From contig NZ_FOUZ01000002.1 of the NCBI RefSeq assembly GCF_900115015.1, positions 62,001 to 126,000 on the forward strand: 64,000 bases of DNA, given 5' to 3'. This document shows positions 1-8,530 of the stretch, in pieces; position 1 is the first letter of the stretch, and the number at the start of each line of letters is the position of its first letter. The notes under the pieces are model-generated. The model searched no databases and was not told the DNA's origin. It saw only the letters and a program-made list of their open reading frames with translations. Origin of the DNA: Algoriella xinjiangensis. Its GTDB lineage: Bacteria > Bacteroidota > Bacteroidia > Flavobacteriales > Weeksellaceae. A program made the position numbers and the translations under genes.

Positions 1-2179
1 AACTGCGGACAAATGGTGCAGCGGTAGAATTACCATAAGGTTGCACAATTCCGAATAAAAATCGTCCAGCAACACTCGAGTTTGAATTTAATTTCCATTT
101 TCGACGAACGTCTAAATCAAATTTAACAAATTGAGAATATGGTATTCCAAATATTAAACCTGTTTCTTGATTATTTGCATCTTCTGCATGATTAAAACCA
201 AAAGCTTTATCTAATGTTCTCAATAAATTTCCGGCTAATTCTATTCGCGCTTGTATAAACCACGGATTATTTTTAGGACGAAAAGAATTTTCTTCGTTAA
301 ATGTAAATTGATAAATAAACGAGTTAATAACCACGTTTTGCGAAATATTTGCTTTACGATAAAGCATGTTTTCAAATTCTACATATAACCTTGCATCATC
401 TCCAGTTAACGAACCTTGAAAGCCTTTGTCAGCTTCTATTGCACTTGTTAATTCATCATCTGTTACATAAACAGGCGCATTTGGATTGTAGTTATAATAA
501 AGATCTTTAATTAAATCTTTCGTGTCATTATCTTTTGTAAAAACTTCGTAATAACGATCTTGTTTACGATTATTTACAAATTCTGTATTAAAAATAGATA
601 CTTTATGTTGAAATTCTGAACTAGAAATATCCATGTCAAAACCAAAACCATAGGTTGTTTTGTCTAAACCTACATTTTTTTGTGTACTTGCATTTGTTCT
701 AATTGCCGACTCTGCAACAAAACGTTTTGGTAAAATGTTATCTAAATTAATAGGTGTTAATAAATACGGAAATTTAAGTTTTGTTTCGATTGCAATTTCA
801 TAGGCATTCAAGAAATTTTTGTTCTGAGAAAAATCTTTATCAACAGAACCTAAAGTTCCTTTTAGCGTTGTTTCTAAATTTTCTCCACCTCCAAATAAAT
901 TTCGAGAAGTTAAACTTAAACCAGGCGATATCGCAAAATTCATATAACGCGAAGCATAACTTTCGACAAAAAGACTTAAATCATACTTCTTTTTAGGTGT
1001 AAAAAAAACATTTACATCTAAAATAGAATCTCTTTTAGAAACATCAAATCGGTGCACATTTACATTATCTTTTTTGTAAATATTACGTTTGGTTTGTATT
1101 TCTTGGCGACGTCTATACAACTGTTCTGGTCTTATAACAAAGGCATCTGTGTAATATCTTGGGCGATATTGCGGGTCATTTTTATAGAAAACAGTATAAT
1201 CTTTATATTCTTTTTTGATTAATAAATTTTCGTCTTTTACTTCGTCTGATGAACGCGCATCTGCATAAATATTAATTTTTCCGAAACGATATTGCGTAAA
1301 AGGTGTAATACTATCCGTTTTTAGAGAATCTTGTATGTATTTATCAATATACATCGAAATGTCCAAGCGTTTATCACTTTTTGTGGTATCCGCTTCAAAA
1401 TATAAATCTTCGCCTGTATCATTAAAATCGTAATAACCGCGATTTTTTAATAAATCAACCACACGATCACGTTCTTCCTCAAATTTATCAAAATCGTATT
1501 GATCGGCTTCATGTAAAACAGTTTGTTTACCAATTGGCGAGTTTAAATATTCTTCGATTTTAGCATCAGAAATTTTTTGAGTAAACGTTTCGATGTACGA
1601 TGGATCGCCTAATTTTATATCATAAATAGTTTCGGCTTTCTTCGCAAGAGAATCTTTTTTGTACGAAACTTTTACTTTCGAATCAAAATAACCTTTGTCA
1701 TGAAACAATCGATTTAAGTTTTTTGCAGAAAATTCTGATTGCTTTTCATCCAATAAAACTGGCGCTTCACCTTGATTATAAAAAGTACGATCTAACCAAA
1801 GATTATTTCCAACATATTCAGTCAAATTATTTTTAGTCAATAAACTATCCAATAATTTCTGATTACGTTGCGAAGCTTCAACACGATAATATTCTTGAAA
1901 GGTTTCATCAAACTTTGCAGGTGACCAATTGTAAACCCATTGCCAAACCGGAAAAAAGCCTAAAAACTTTGCCGCAGGTTTTTGTTTTACATAATTTGTA
2001 AGGTCTTTATTGATAACAGAAGTCTTTTTTTTGATGCTAGTGTCTTCTTTATCAAACTCAAATTTGTTTTTTACAAACAAATATTCTCCCTCAGGAACTT
2101 TTTTAGTTGTACTACAGCTATAAAAAAGTAATCCTAAGCAAGAGATAAGTGCTATATTTGTTGTAATTTTTTTTTGCAT
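1..2179 (-). CDS. tamL: TamL-type BamA/TamA-family outer-membrane lipoprotein (3' end cut by window)
   Basis: The frame stays open for about 726 codons from the ATG at 2177-2179 to the window edge, so the C-terminus is missing. The N-terminus has a hydrophobic signal followed by a cysteine (residue 22) and STTKKVPEGEYLF, typical of Bacteroidota TamL lipoproteins. About 300 residues with POTRA-like character follow (the segment containing DDTGEDLYFE lies in it), then an aromatic-rich region of alternating beta strands (RYYTDAFVIRPEQLYRR, SLTSRNLFGGGENLETT) expected for a 16-strand Omp85 barrel. The family acts in outer-membrane protein insertion or export, usually with a TamB partner; tamB would lie beyond the window if present. 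The gene diverges from the methyltransferase gene with only 4 bp between start codons. Family assignment is strong; the name tamL follows the lipoprotein form. Confidence 0.85.
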   Translation of the reverse strand, partial: MQKKITTNIALISCLGLLFYSCSTTKKVPEGEYLFVKNKFEFDKEDTSIKKKTSVINKDLTNYVKQKPAAKFLGFFPVWQWVYNWSPAKFDETFQEYYRVEASQRNQKLLDSLLTKNNLTEYVGNNLWLDRTFYNQGEAPVLLDEKQSEFSAKNLNRLFHDKGYFDSKVKVSYKKDSLAKKAETIYDIKLGDPSYIETFTQKISDAKIEEYLNSPIGKQTVLHEADQYDFDKFEEERDRVVDLLKNRGYYDFNDTGEDLYFEADTTKSDKRLDISMYIDKYIQDSLKTDSITPFTQYRFGKINIYADARSSDEVKDENLLIKKEYKDYTVFYKNDPQYRPRYYTDAFVIRPEQLYRRRQEIQTKRNIYKKDNVNVHRFDVSKRDSILDVNVFFTPKKKYDLSLFVESYASRYMNFAISPGLSLTSRNLFGGGENLETTLKGTLGSVDKDFSQNKNFLNAYEIAIETKLKFPYLLTPINLDNILPKRFVAESAIRTNASTQKNVGLDKTTYGFGFDMDISSSEFQHKVSIFNTEFVNNRKQDRYYEVFTKDNDTKDLIKDLYYNYNPNAPVYVTDDELTSAIEADKGFQGSLTGDDARLYVEFENMLYRKANISQNVVINSFIYQFTFNEENSFRPKNNPWFIQARIELAGNLLRTLDKAFGFNHAEDANNQETGLIFGIPYSQFVKFDLDVRRKWKLNSNSSVAGRFLFGIVQPYGNSTAAPFVRS
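2153..2160 (+). promoter_or_regulatory. -7 box TATATTTG for the RNA methyltransferase gene
   Basis: A perfect TAnnTTTG box lies inside the 5' coding end of the divergent TamL gene, 23 bp before the methyltransferase ATG. No TTG is seen at the -33 distance. Confidence 0.45.
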
Positions 2180-2183
2180 AAAT

Positions 2184-2927
2184 ATGTTATCAAATAACGT
2201 TATTAAGATAATAACTTCTTTAGGTTCTAAAAAATATAGACAAAAATATAATATGTTTGTCGTAGAGGGTGTTAAAAATATTGGTGAAGTTATAAAAAGT
2301 TCGATAAAGATTAAAGAATTATTTATAACCGAAGATTTTTGGCCCGAAGCAACGCATATTAAAAAAACGTTTATAGAAGAAAAAGACCTTAAAAAAATAA
2401 GTTTTTTAACTACACCAAATGTAGGTTTAGCACTTTGTGAATTACCAAATTATGATGAAAATATTGATTTGAGTGGTTTGACAATAGCTTTGGATGATAT
2501 TCGTGATCCCGGAAATTTAGGTACAATTATTCGTTTAGCCGATTGGTTTGGCGTGGCGCATGTATTGTGTACAAAAGAGTCGGTAGATATGTATAATCCA
2601 AAAGTAATTATGTCGACAATGGGATCTTTTACCCGTGTAAAAGTGCATTATATTGATTTAGAAAAATACTTGAAAGATTATCAAGGTAATATTTTCGGAA
2701 CTTTTATGGAAGGTGAATCAATTTATGAGCAAATTTTACCACAAGAAGGTATTTTGGTGATGGGAAATGAAGCAAACGGAATTTCGAAACCGATTGAAGA
2801 TTTAACGACTAATAAATTGAGTATTCCTTTTTTTGGAACCAATGGTTCTACCGAAAGTCTAAATGTTGCAGTTGCAACAAGCGTTATTTTGGGCGAATTT
2901 AAATCTCAATTGGCGCATAAATCATAA
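2184..2927 (+). CDS. TrmH/SpoU-family RNA 2'-O-methyltransferase
   Basis: A 247-residue SPOUT methyltransferase predicted to use S-adenosylmethionine to methylate a ribose 2'-hydroxyl in rRNA or tRNA. All three SpoU motifs are visible: motif 1 DPGNLGTIIR (108-117) with the catalytic Asn and Arg, motif 2 VMGNEANGIS (192-201), and motif 3 around LSIPFFGTNGSTESLNVAVA (212-231), which form the trefoil knot. The first 90 residues are the substrate-binding domain common in this subfamily, with SLGSKKYRQKYNMFVVEG near the start. The target nucleotide cannot be read from sequence. A divergent arrangement with a BamA/TamA-family gene is, as I recall, common in Flavobacteriia. Confidence 0.9.
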   Translation: MLSNNVIKIITSLGSKKYRQKYNMFVVEGVKNIGEVIKSSIKIKELFITEDFWPEATHIKKTFIEEKDLKKISFLTTPNVGLALCELPNYDENIDLSGLTIALDDIRDPGNLGTIIRLADWFGVAHVLCTKESVDMYNPKVIMSTMGSFTRVKVHYIDLEKYLKDYQGNIFGTFMEGESIYEQILPQEGILVMGNEANGISKPIEDLTTNKLSIPFFGTNGSTESLNVAVATSVILGEFKSQLAHKS

Positions 2928-3014
2928 AAAAAGCATAATATTTAGATTCTTTTAACCAATTTTTAAATAAATCTTTAATTTAGTGCAAACAAACAGAAAG
3001 ACCATAAAAATTAG

Positions 3015-4298
3015 ATGAAGTATATAGCGATTGTTGCTGCTTCTGCCATACTTTTTTTAGGAAGTTGTAGCAAGAAGGATGTCAACAAAGAGGAAGAAAG
3101 AAAAAAGGATCCAAACGCCTTGAAATATGATTCGTTGGATTGGAAAGCAGATTTTAAACCCATGAAATCTTCTCCGGAAGAAATAAATGGTTACAAAACT
3201 AGATTAGCTGCTTTTTACAAAGATTTTTGGGTTGATGGAAAAGTGAGTGGTGGATTTTTGGTTGCTAAAAATGGAGAAATAATTTTCGAAGGTTATCAAG
3301 GAATGGCAGATGAACGTAACAAACGTTCTATTACAGCGGAAACACCGATTCATATTGCCTCAATTTCAAAAGTTTTTACTTCTATGGCCATTTTAAAATT
3401 GGTAGAGAAGCATAAAATAAAATTAGATCAAAAAGTAAATACAATTTTAGAAGGTTTTCCTTACGAAGATGTCACAGTTAGACATTTATTGAGTCACCGA
3501 AGCGGTTTGCCAAATTATGCAAACGTTTTGTGGAACAATAAAAAAGTGATGATGGAACGCGAAAAACCTATTTCTAACCAAGATGTTTTAGATATTTTTA
3601 GAGAATTTGATGTAAAACAAATTCGTCCAGCAGACAAAGGATTTTATTATTCGAACACCAATTTTGCATTTCTTGCATTGGTTATCGAAAAAATAATGAA
3701 AATGGATTATCCAAAAGCGATGAAATACATGGTTTTTGATCCATTAGAAATGAAAAATACCTTTGTTTTTGAGTATGATCGCGATAAAGATTCTGTTGCG
3801 CGCTCGTATAAATACAATGGATACGAATGGGCTTGGGATGATTTTGATAGAACTTATGGTGATAAAAATATTTATTCTACGCCACGAGATTTATTCAAGT
3901 TAGATGTTGCAATGTATTCGGACGATTTTTTACCAAAAAAACTGAAGAAAGAAGCTTTTCAAGGTTATAGTTACGAGCAAAAAGGATTTAAAAATTACGG
4001 GCTTGGAATGCGTTTGTTAGAATATGATAATGGAAATAAATTATTGTATCACAACGGTTGGTGGCATGGTAATAATACAGTTTTTGTACACGATGTTAAA
4101 AATCAATTTACGGTAATTGCATTAGGTAATAAACAAAATAAAAATATATACAGTGCTTTTAGATTGGCTGGACTTACGGGAGCTTATCCGTTAAAAGTAC
4201 CGTCAAAAGATTCGTTGAGGTTGCATCAACAACAAATAAAACAAAAGAATCCGACGAATGTAGTCGCGAAAGTAAAAATAAAAGCCTCTGTTATCTAA
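3015..4298 (+). CDS. Serine hydrolase lipoprotein, class C beta-lactamase fold
   Basis: A 427-residue protein with a lipoprotein signal (lipobox LGSC, Cys18), so probably periplasmic and membrane-anchored. The penicillin-binding/class C beta-lactamase signature is complete: SISK at 116-119 (nucleophile Ser116, base Lys119), YSN at 212-214, and HNG at 347-349 in place of KTG. The family includes DD-peptidases, esterases and amide hydrolases; the HNG triad is usual for the non-lactamase members annotated as serine hydrolase, so beta-lactam resistance should not be assumed. The gene stands alone, with its own start region after the methyltransferase gene, and its stop codon lies in the loop of the terminator hairpin that follows. 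Confidence 0.85.
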   Translation: MKYIAIVAASAILFLGSCSKKDVNKEEERKKDPNALKYDSLDWKADFKPMKSSPEEINGYKTRLAAFYKDFWVDGKVSGGFLVAKNGEIIFEGYQGMADERNKRSITAETPIHIASISKVFTSMAILKLVEKHKIKLDQKVNTILEGFPYEDVTVRHLLSHRSGLPNYANVLWNNKKVMMEREKPISNQDVLDIFREFDVKQIRPADKGFYYSNTNFAFLALVIEKIMKMDYPKAMKYMVFDPLEMKNTFVFEYDRDKDSVARSYKYNGYEWAWDDFDRTYGDKNIYSTPRDLFKLDVAMYSDDFLPKKLKKEAFQGYSYEQKGFKNYGLGMRLLEYDNGNKLLYHNGWWHGNNTVFVHDVKNQFTVIALGNKQNKNIYSAFRLAGLTGAYPLKVPSKDSLRLHQQQIKQKNPTNVVAKVKIKASVI

Positions 4299-4313
4299 AT
4301 AGAGGCTTTTTTT
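4281..4313. terminator. Bidirectional terminator between convergent genes
   Basis: AAAAGCCTCT pairs with AGAGGCTTTT around an 11-nt loop, with T runs on both sides. The stop codon of the serine hydrolase gene (4296-4298) is in the loop, so the left arm is coding sequence. Confidence 0.75.
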
Positions 4314-4328
4314 ATAAGGTAATATTTG

Positions 4329-5441
4329 TTAATTTTTAATATCCATAATATCTCGTAAAACATTCCCAAAAATATTAAATCCAAGTACCAATAACATAAT
4401 TGCTAAACCTGGTAAAATAGCCAAATGTTGTTTGCCTAAAATAATATGGCTGTAATGTTCTTTGATAATATTTCCCCAAGACGGAGTAGGAGGTTGCGCT
4501 CCAATTCCCAAGAAACTTAAACCACTTTCTACCAAAATTGCCGAAGCAAAATTAGCCGCCGATATTACAATAACTGGCGCCACAACGTTAGGTAATATTT
4601 GATTGAAAATAATTCTCATATCCGAAAAACCTAAAGCTTTTGCAGCTTCTACAAATTCTTTTTCGCGGTACGATAAAAACTGTCCGCGCACTACACGCGC
4701 CACTTCTACCCACATAGTTAGACCAACGGCTATAAAAATTTGCCAAAATCCTTTTCCAATAGCTAACGTAATTGCGATAACCAAAAGTAGTGTAGGAATA
4801 GACCACACAACGTTTATTAACCACATAATAACATCGTCTACTTTTCCTTTGTAATAACCCGCAATTGCACCTAAAGTTACACCAACTACTAAGGAGATGA
4901 AAACGGCAATAAAACCAATTAAGAAAGAAATTCTTGTTCCGATAATTAATCTTGAATAAAAATCGCGACCATAACTATCTGTTCCTAAAAGATAGGTTTT
5001 GGTATAGATAAATTTAGATGCTATATCTTGTGGTTTGATGTCGTATTTTGTCCAAGCAGAAATGTCAACTTTTATAGGTTCGCCACTTAATCCATTACCT
5101 AAATAAGGTACATATTCTACCTCGTTTTTATTGATTTTATAACTTGTAATACTAATTTGTTCTGAATCGATTTTCTTTCCAAAAAAATAATCTGCAAAAT
5201 GCATTTTACCTTCATAATTTGGCAACGGAATTTCGATTGTTTTTTGTTGATAACCAATAGGCGCGTAGGCTATAGACAGATCTTGTCGGTTTGCATTCTC
5301 GGTTTTATCGGCTGCAAAAAGATAAGAAAAGATAGAAATTAGCCCAGCTAATACGATTACACTAAAAGAAAGAACACCAAGGGTGTTCTTTCTTAATTTT
5401 TTAAATACTATTTGAGAAAATGAACCGTTTTCTTGCTTCAT
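4329..5441 (-). CDS. OppC-like ABC transporter permease
   Basis: A 370-residue inner-membrane permease of the dipeptide/oligopeptide type. One transmembrane helix lies at about 20-43, then a periplasmic loop of about 107 residues, then the permease core from about 165 onward. LGTDSYGRDFYSRLI (152-166) and the EAA loop (about 262-284, EAAKALGF) are family hallmarks; the EAA loop docks the ATPase. No OppB, binding protein or ATPase gene is in the window, so the partners must be elsewhere. The ATG overlaps the stop codon of prc as TAATG, which indicates translational coupling. The long first loop is larger than in E. coli OppC; I believe Bacteroidota homologues share it. Substrate unknown. Confidence 0.85.
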   Translation of the reverse strand: MKQENGSFSQIVFKKLRKNTLGVLSFSVIVLAGLISIFSYLFAADKTENANRQDLSIAYAPIGYQQKTIEIPLPNYEGKMHFADYFFGKKIDSEQISITSYKINKNEVEYVPYLGNGLSGEPIKVDISAWTKYDIKPQDIASKFIYTKTYLLGTDSYGRDFYSRLIIGTRISFLIGFIAVFISLVVGVTLGAIAGYYKGKVDDVIMWLINVVWSIPTLLLVIAITLAIGKGFWQIFIAVGLTMWVEVARVVRGQFLSYREKEFVEAAKALGFSDMRIIFNQILPNVVAPVIVISAANFASAILVESGLSFLGIGAQPPTPSWGNIIKEHYSHIILGKQHLAILPGLAIMLLVLGFNIFGNVLRDIMDIKN

Positions 5442-7588
5442 TATTTTATGTCTCTTAAAACGTTAACCGCTTCGTTTAAGTAAAAATCACGTTGTAAACC
5501 TTTGAACCAATTTTGACGTTTTGCTTTTAAAACAGTATCGTTTTTAATTGCAGCTTGATCATTTTGATTCATCGAGAATTTGAATGTGTTTTTGTATTTA
5601 TCCAAAACTTCAAACTTTTTGATTTTATCTTCACGTGTTTTTCTGTAAGCTCTGTAATCAACCAAGTTTAATGGAATTTCTTTTACATCTTCCATTGATT
5701 TTACAAATTTGAAACTTTCGTTCATTAAGTTCAAATGTTGATTATTTGCTAAACGTGTTTTACTGTTTGCTTTTATTTGCTCTAAATTAATTGCAGTTGG
5801 CCATTTTGCAATAACCAATGGTTTAATTTGATCCCAATTTAATGCTTCTGGACGAGAACCTTCGTTAATATCTTCTAACGTATATTGATCGTTCATCGCA
5901 ATATCAGATTGTACACCTTTTAATTGTGTAGAACCTCCGTTTACACGGTAAAATTTCTGAATTGTTAACTTAATTGCTCCTAATTCATCACTTCCTGTGT
6001 TACGGTCTAATGGTAAAATAGTTTGTACAGTTCCTTTTCCAAATGTTTGTGGAGAACCAACAATTACTGCACGACCATAATCTTGCATTGCTGCTGCAAA
6101 AATTTCTGATGCCGATGCCGATAATTCGTTTACCATAACCACTAATGGTCCGTCATAAGAAATAGAATTATCTTTGTCTTCGTGTATTTTTAACATTCCG
6201 TCACTACGTCTAACTTGTACAATAGGACCTTGATTGATGAATAAACCACTAATTTTTACAACTTCTTCTAAAGATCCACCACCATTGTTACGAACGTCAA
6301 AAATTAAACCTTTGATGTTTTCTTTTTTCAGTACTTCAATTTCTTTTTTGATATCATCTGTAGGATAACGACCACCTTCTTTACCCATTGGCGTATAGAA
6401 TTCTGGTAAATAAATAATTCCGTATTTATCACCTTTTTCATCCGTAATAACAGACGAACGTGCAAAAACTTCGTCATATTCAATTACATCACGAATCAAA
6501 GAAATTTGTTGTTGCGAACCATCTTTTTTCTTTACAGTTAAGATAACTTCAGTTCCTTTTTTACCTCGAATTAAACGAATTGCATCGTTTAATAACATAC
6601 CAACAATATTTTTAGGTTCTTCTTTTTTACCTTGTGCAACTTTGATAATTTGGTCACCAACTTCTAACTTTCCGTTTTTCCAAGCTGGTCCACCAATTAC
6701 TAATTCAGCAATTGTAGCAAACCCTTTTTTGTCTTGTAATTTTGCTCCAATTCCTTCCATTTGTCCAGACATTTCAAAATCGAAATCTTCTTTTCCAGTT
6801 GGAGAAAAATAAGATGTGTGCGGATCATATTGCTCAGAAATAGAGTTCATGTAAATCGCAAAATAATTTTCGCGTTTTGTTTGTTTAATTCTTCTGAAAT
6901 AATCAGAAATTAACTCTTTTACTTCTTCGCGCGCCATTTTTTCTACTTCGGCGAAAGGTGTGTCTTTCGTTATTTTCTTTTTGTCTTTATCTGCTAAAGG
7001 ATCTACTTCGGCTTTTAAAGAATTTTCATCAATAGAATCTTTCTTTTCTCCTTTTAGCTCATCTTGCATCGATACAATTTCTAATAAAACATTGTATTTG
7101 ATGTATTTTCGCCATAATTCTTTCGCGCCAGCTTTATCTTTTGCGTATTTAGAAGTTTTATAATCTACATTATAATTTTCTTTTTGGTTATAATCAAATG
7201 GTTTTGACAAAGCTTCCATCGAGTATTTTTCGGCTTCACCAATTCGTTTATAAATTGTGTCAGCTGTAGAATTGTAGAATTTTAAATCTTCATTTTTATA
7301 AAAATCATCTAAATTGTGATAATCTTTTTTGAATAAATCATAATCAGATTGTAATAAAAATCTTTTTCCTGGATCAATGTATTCGATGTATTTATTGAAT
7401 ACATTTTCTGAAAACTTATCATCAATTGTTGCTGGTTTATAATGAAGATAGGTTAAAGTATTTCGTGTGTTTTTTACGATTAACTTTTCTTTGTCATCAT
7501 TAGAATCTAACATTGGTTTGCAAAAGCAGAATGCCAATAAACTCATTGATAAAAATGAGAGTAAAACATATGTTTTTTTAATTAACAT
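5441..7588 (-). CDS. prc: Tail-specific carboxy-terminal processing protease Prc/Tsp (S41A)
   Basis: A 715-residue periplasmic protease that cleaves proteins at their C-termini and commonly trims envelope and peptidoglycan enzymes. A signal-like hydrophobic N-terminus (residues 1-23, with cysteines at 21 and 23 but no canonical lipobox) precedes an N-terminal helical domain. A PDZ domain follows (about 275-355, EGIGAKLQDKKGFATI). The protease core has SASASEIFAAAMQDYGRA with nucleophile Ser492, and TFGKGTVQ with general base Lys518. The C-terminal third matches the Tsp tail domain of E. coli Prc. It is first in a two-gene operon with the OppC-like permease. A -7 box lies 41 bp upstream. Confidence 0.95.
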   Translation of the reverse strand: MLIKKTYVLLSFLSMSLLAFCFCKPMLDSNDDKEKLIVKNTRNTLTYLHYKPATIDDKFSENVFNKYIEYIDPGKRFLLQSDYDLFKKDYHNLDDFYKNEDLKFYNSTADTIYKRIGEAEKYSMEALSKPFDYNQKENYNVDYKTSKYAKDKAGAKELWRKYIKYNVLLEIVSMQDELKGEKKDSIDENSLKAEVDPLADKDKKKITKDTPFAEVEKMAREEVKELISDYFRRIKQTKRENYFAIYMNSISEQYDPHTSYFSPTGKEDFDFEMSGQMEGIGAKLQDKKGFATIAELVIGGPAWKNGKLEVGDQIIKVAQGKKEEPKNIVGMLLNDAIRLIRGKKGTEVILTVKKKDGSQQQISLIRDVIEYDEVFARSSVITDEKGDKYGIIYLPEFYTPMGKEGGRYPTDDIKKEIEVLKKENIKGLIFDVRNNGGGSLEEVVKISGLFINQGPIVQVRRSDGMLKIHEDKDNSISYDGPLVVMVNELSASASEIFAAAMQDYGRAVIVGSPQTFGKGTVQTILPLDRNTGSDELGAIKLTIQKFYRVNGGSTQLKGVQSDIAMNDQYTLEDINEGSRPEALNWDQIKPLVIAKWPTAINLEQIKANSKTRLANNQHLNLMNESFKFVKSMEDVKEIPLNLVDYRAYRKTREDKIKKFEVLDKYKNTFKFSMNQNDQAAIKNDTVLKAKRQNWFKGLQRDFYLNEAVNVLRDIK

Positions 7589-7629
7589 ATAGCGTGGTTC
7601 TTATATAAATTAATAATTTACGAGTCCTC

Positions 7630-7637
7630 CAAATATA
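7630..7637 (-). promoter_or_regulatory. -7 box TATATTTG for prc
   Basis: A perfect TAnnTTTG box on the minus strand, about 40 bp before the prc start and back to back with the surE promoter. Confidence 0.55.
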
Positions 7638-7661
7638 AATAAAAAAGAAATTAGTTGGAAG

Positions 7662-7681
7662 TTTTTTACATTTGTAAAAAA
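7662..7681 (+). promoter_or_regulatory. surE promoter box inside a perfect dyad
   Basis: TACATTTG (7667-7674) is a perfect -7 box, 31 bp before the surE ATG. It is centred in a perfect inverted repeat with arms TTTTTTACA and TGTAAAAAA and a 2-bp centre. The core TACA-TT-TGTA has the form of a BlaI/MecI-family operator. Confidence 0.5.
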
Positions 7682-7705
7682 GAATAATAAAAGTAACAAT
7701 AAAAT

Positions 7706-8470
7706 ATGGAAAGACCGCTAATATTAGTGACAAATGATGATGGCGTTACGGCGCCAGGAATCAGAGCTTTGGTCGAAATGGCGAAAGAATTTGGAGATGT
7801 TTATGTTGTAGCGCCAGACAGTCCACAAAGTGGTATGGGGCACGCCGTGACGTTAAATTCTACTTTGTTTTGTGATAAAATTGAGTTGGATGAAGAAGTA
7901 ATTGAGTACGCTTGCTCGGGAACGCCTGTAGATTGTGTAAAACTTGCAGTTTCGCAGATTTTACCAAGAAAACCAGATTTGTGTATTTCGGGAATTAATC
8001 ATGGTTCAAATTCATCGGTTAATGTAATTTATTCGGGTACGATGTCTGCGGCTGTAGAAGCAGGAATTGAAGGAATACCAGCAATTGGTTTTTCGCTTTG
8101 CGATTTTGCTTTTAATGCAGATTTTAAAGCGGGAGAAAAATTTATCAAGAAAATTATTGCAGAAGTTTTAGAGCATAGTTTACCAAAAGGTGTTGTGTTG
8201 AATGTGAATATTCCGAAATTGAAAGAATTTGAAATTAAAGGAATAAAAGTTTGTAGACAAGCTGATGCTAAGTGGGAAGAAAAATTTGATAAACGCGAAG
8301 ATCCTCGTGGTAGAACGTATTATTGGATGAGTGGTGAGTTTAAGAATTTAGACAAAGGCGAAGATACGGACGAACGTGCTTTGGCTGATGGCTATGTTTC
8401 TGTAGTGCCGGTTCGTTATGATTTGACGGCGCATCATTTTTTACCAGATTTAAGAAATTGGAATTTTTAA
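7706..8470 (+). CDS. surE: 5'/3'-nucleotidase SurE
   Basis: A 254-residue cytoplasmic metal-dependent nucleotidase that dephosphorylates nucleoside 5'- and 3'-monophosphates and is linked to stationary-phase survival. The N-terminal motif LVTNDDGVTAPGI carries the metal-binding Asp11-Asp12 pair; SGINHGSN (Asn near residue 97) and the Ser of DSPQSGMGHAVTL complete the active site. Length matches the family (about 250). It is monocistronic: its own promoter lies upstream and a strong terminator 10 bp downstream. In many bacteria it neighbours pcm or lpxB; neither is here. Confidence 0.96.
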   Translation: MERPLILVTNDDGVTAPGIRALVEMAKEFGDVYVVAPDSPQSGMGHAVTLNSTLFCDKIELDEEVIEYACSGTPVDCVKLAVSQILPRKPDLCISGINHGSNSSVNVIYSGTMSAAVEAGIEGIPAIGFSLCDFAFNADFKAGEKFIKKIIAEVLEHSLPKGVVLNVNIPKLKEFEIKGIKVCRQADAKWEEKFDKREDPRGRTYYWMSGEFKNLDKGEDTDERALADGYVSVVPVRYDLTAHHFLPDLRNWNF

Positions 8471-8479
8471 ATTCTATAT

Positions 8480-8511
8480 AAAAAAAGGTCTTCATATGAA
8501 GACCTTTTTTT
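8480..8511. terminator. Bidirectional terminator, surE / TPR gene
   Basis: Palindrome with stem AAAAAAAGGTCTTC..GAAGACCTTTTTTT and a 4-nt centre; A and T runs make it work on both strands. Confidence 0.9.
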
Positions 8512-8530
8512 ATTGTTATAATCGTTGAGA

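Noticed and set aside
3015-4298. Beta-lactam resistance gene
   Set aside because: The fold is class C-like, but HNG in place of KTG and the lipoprotein form fit general serine hydrolases; resistance is not supported.
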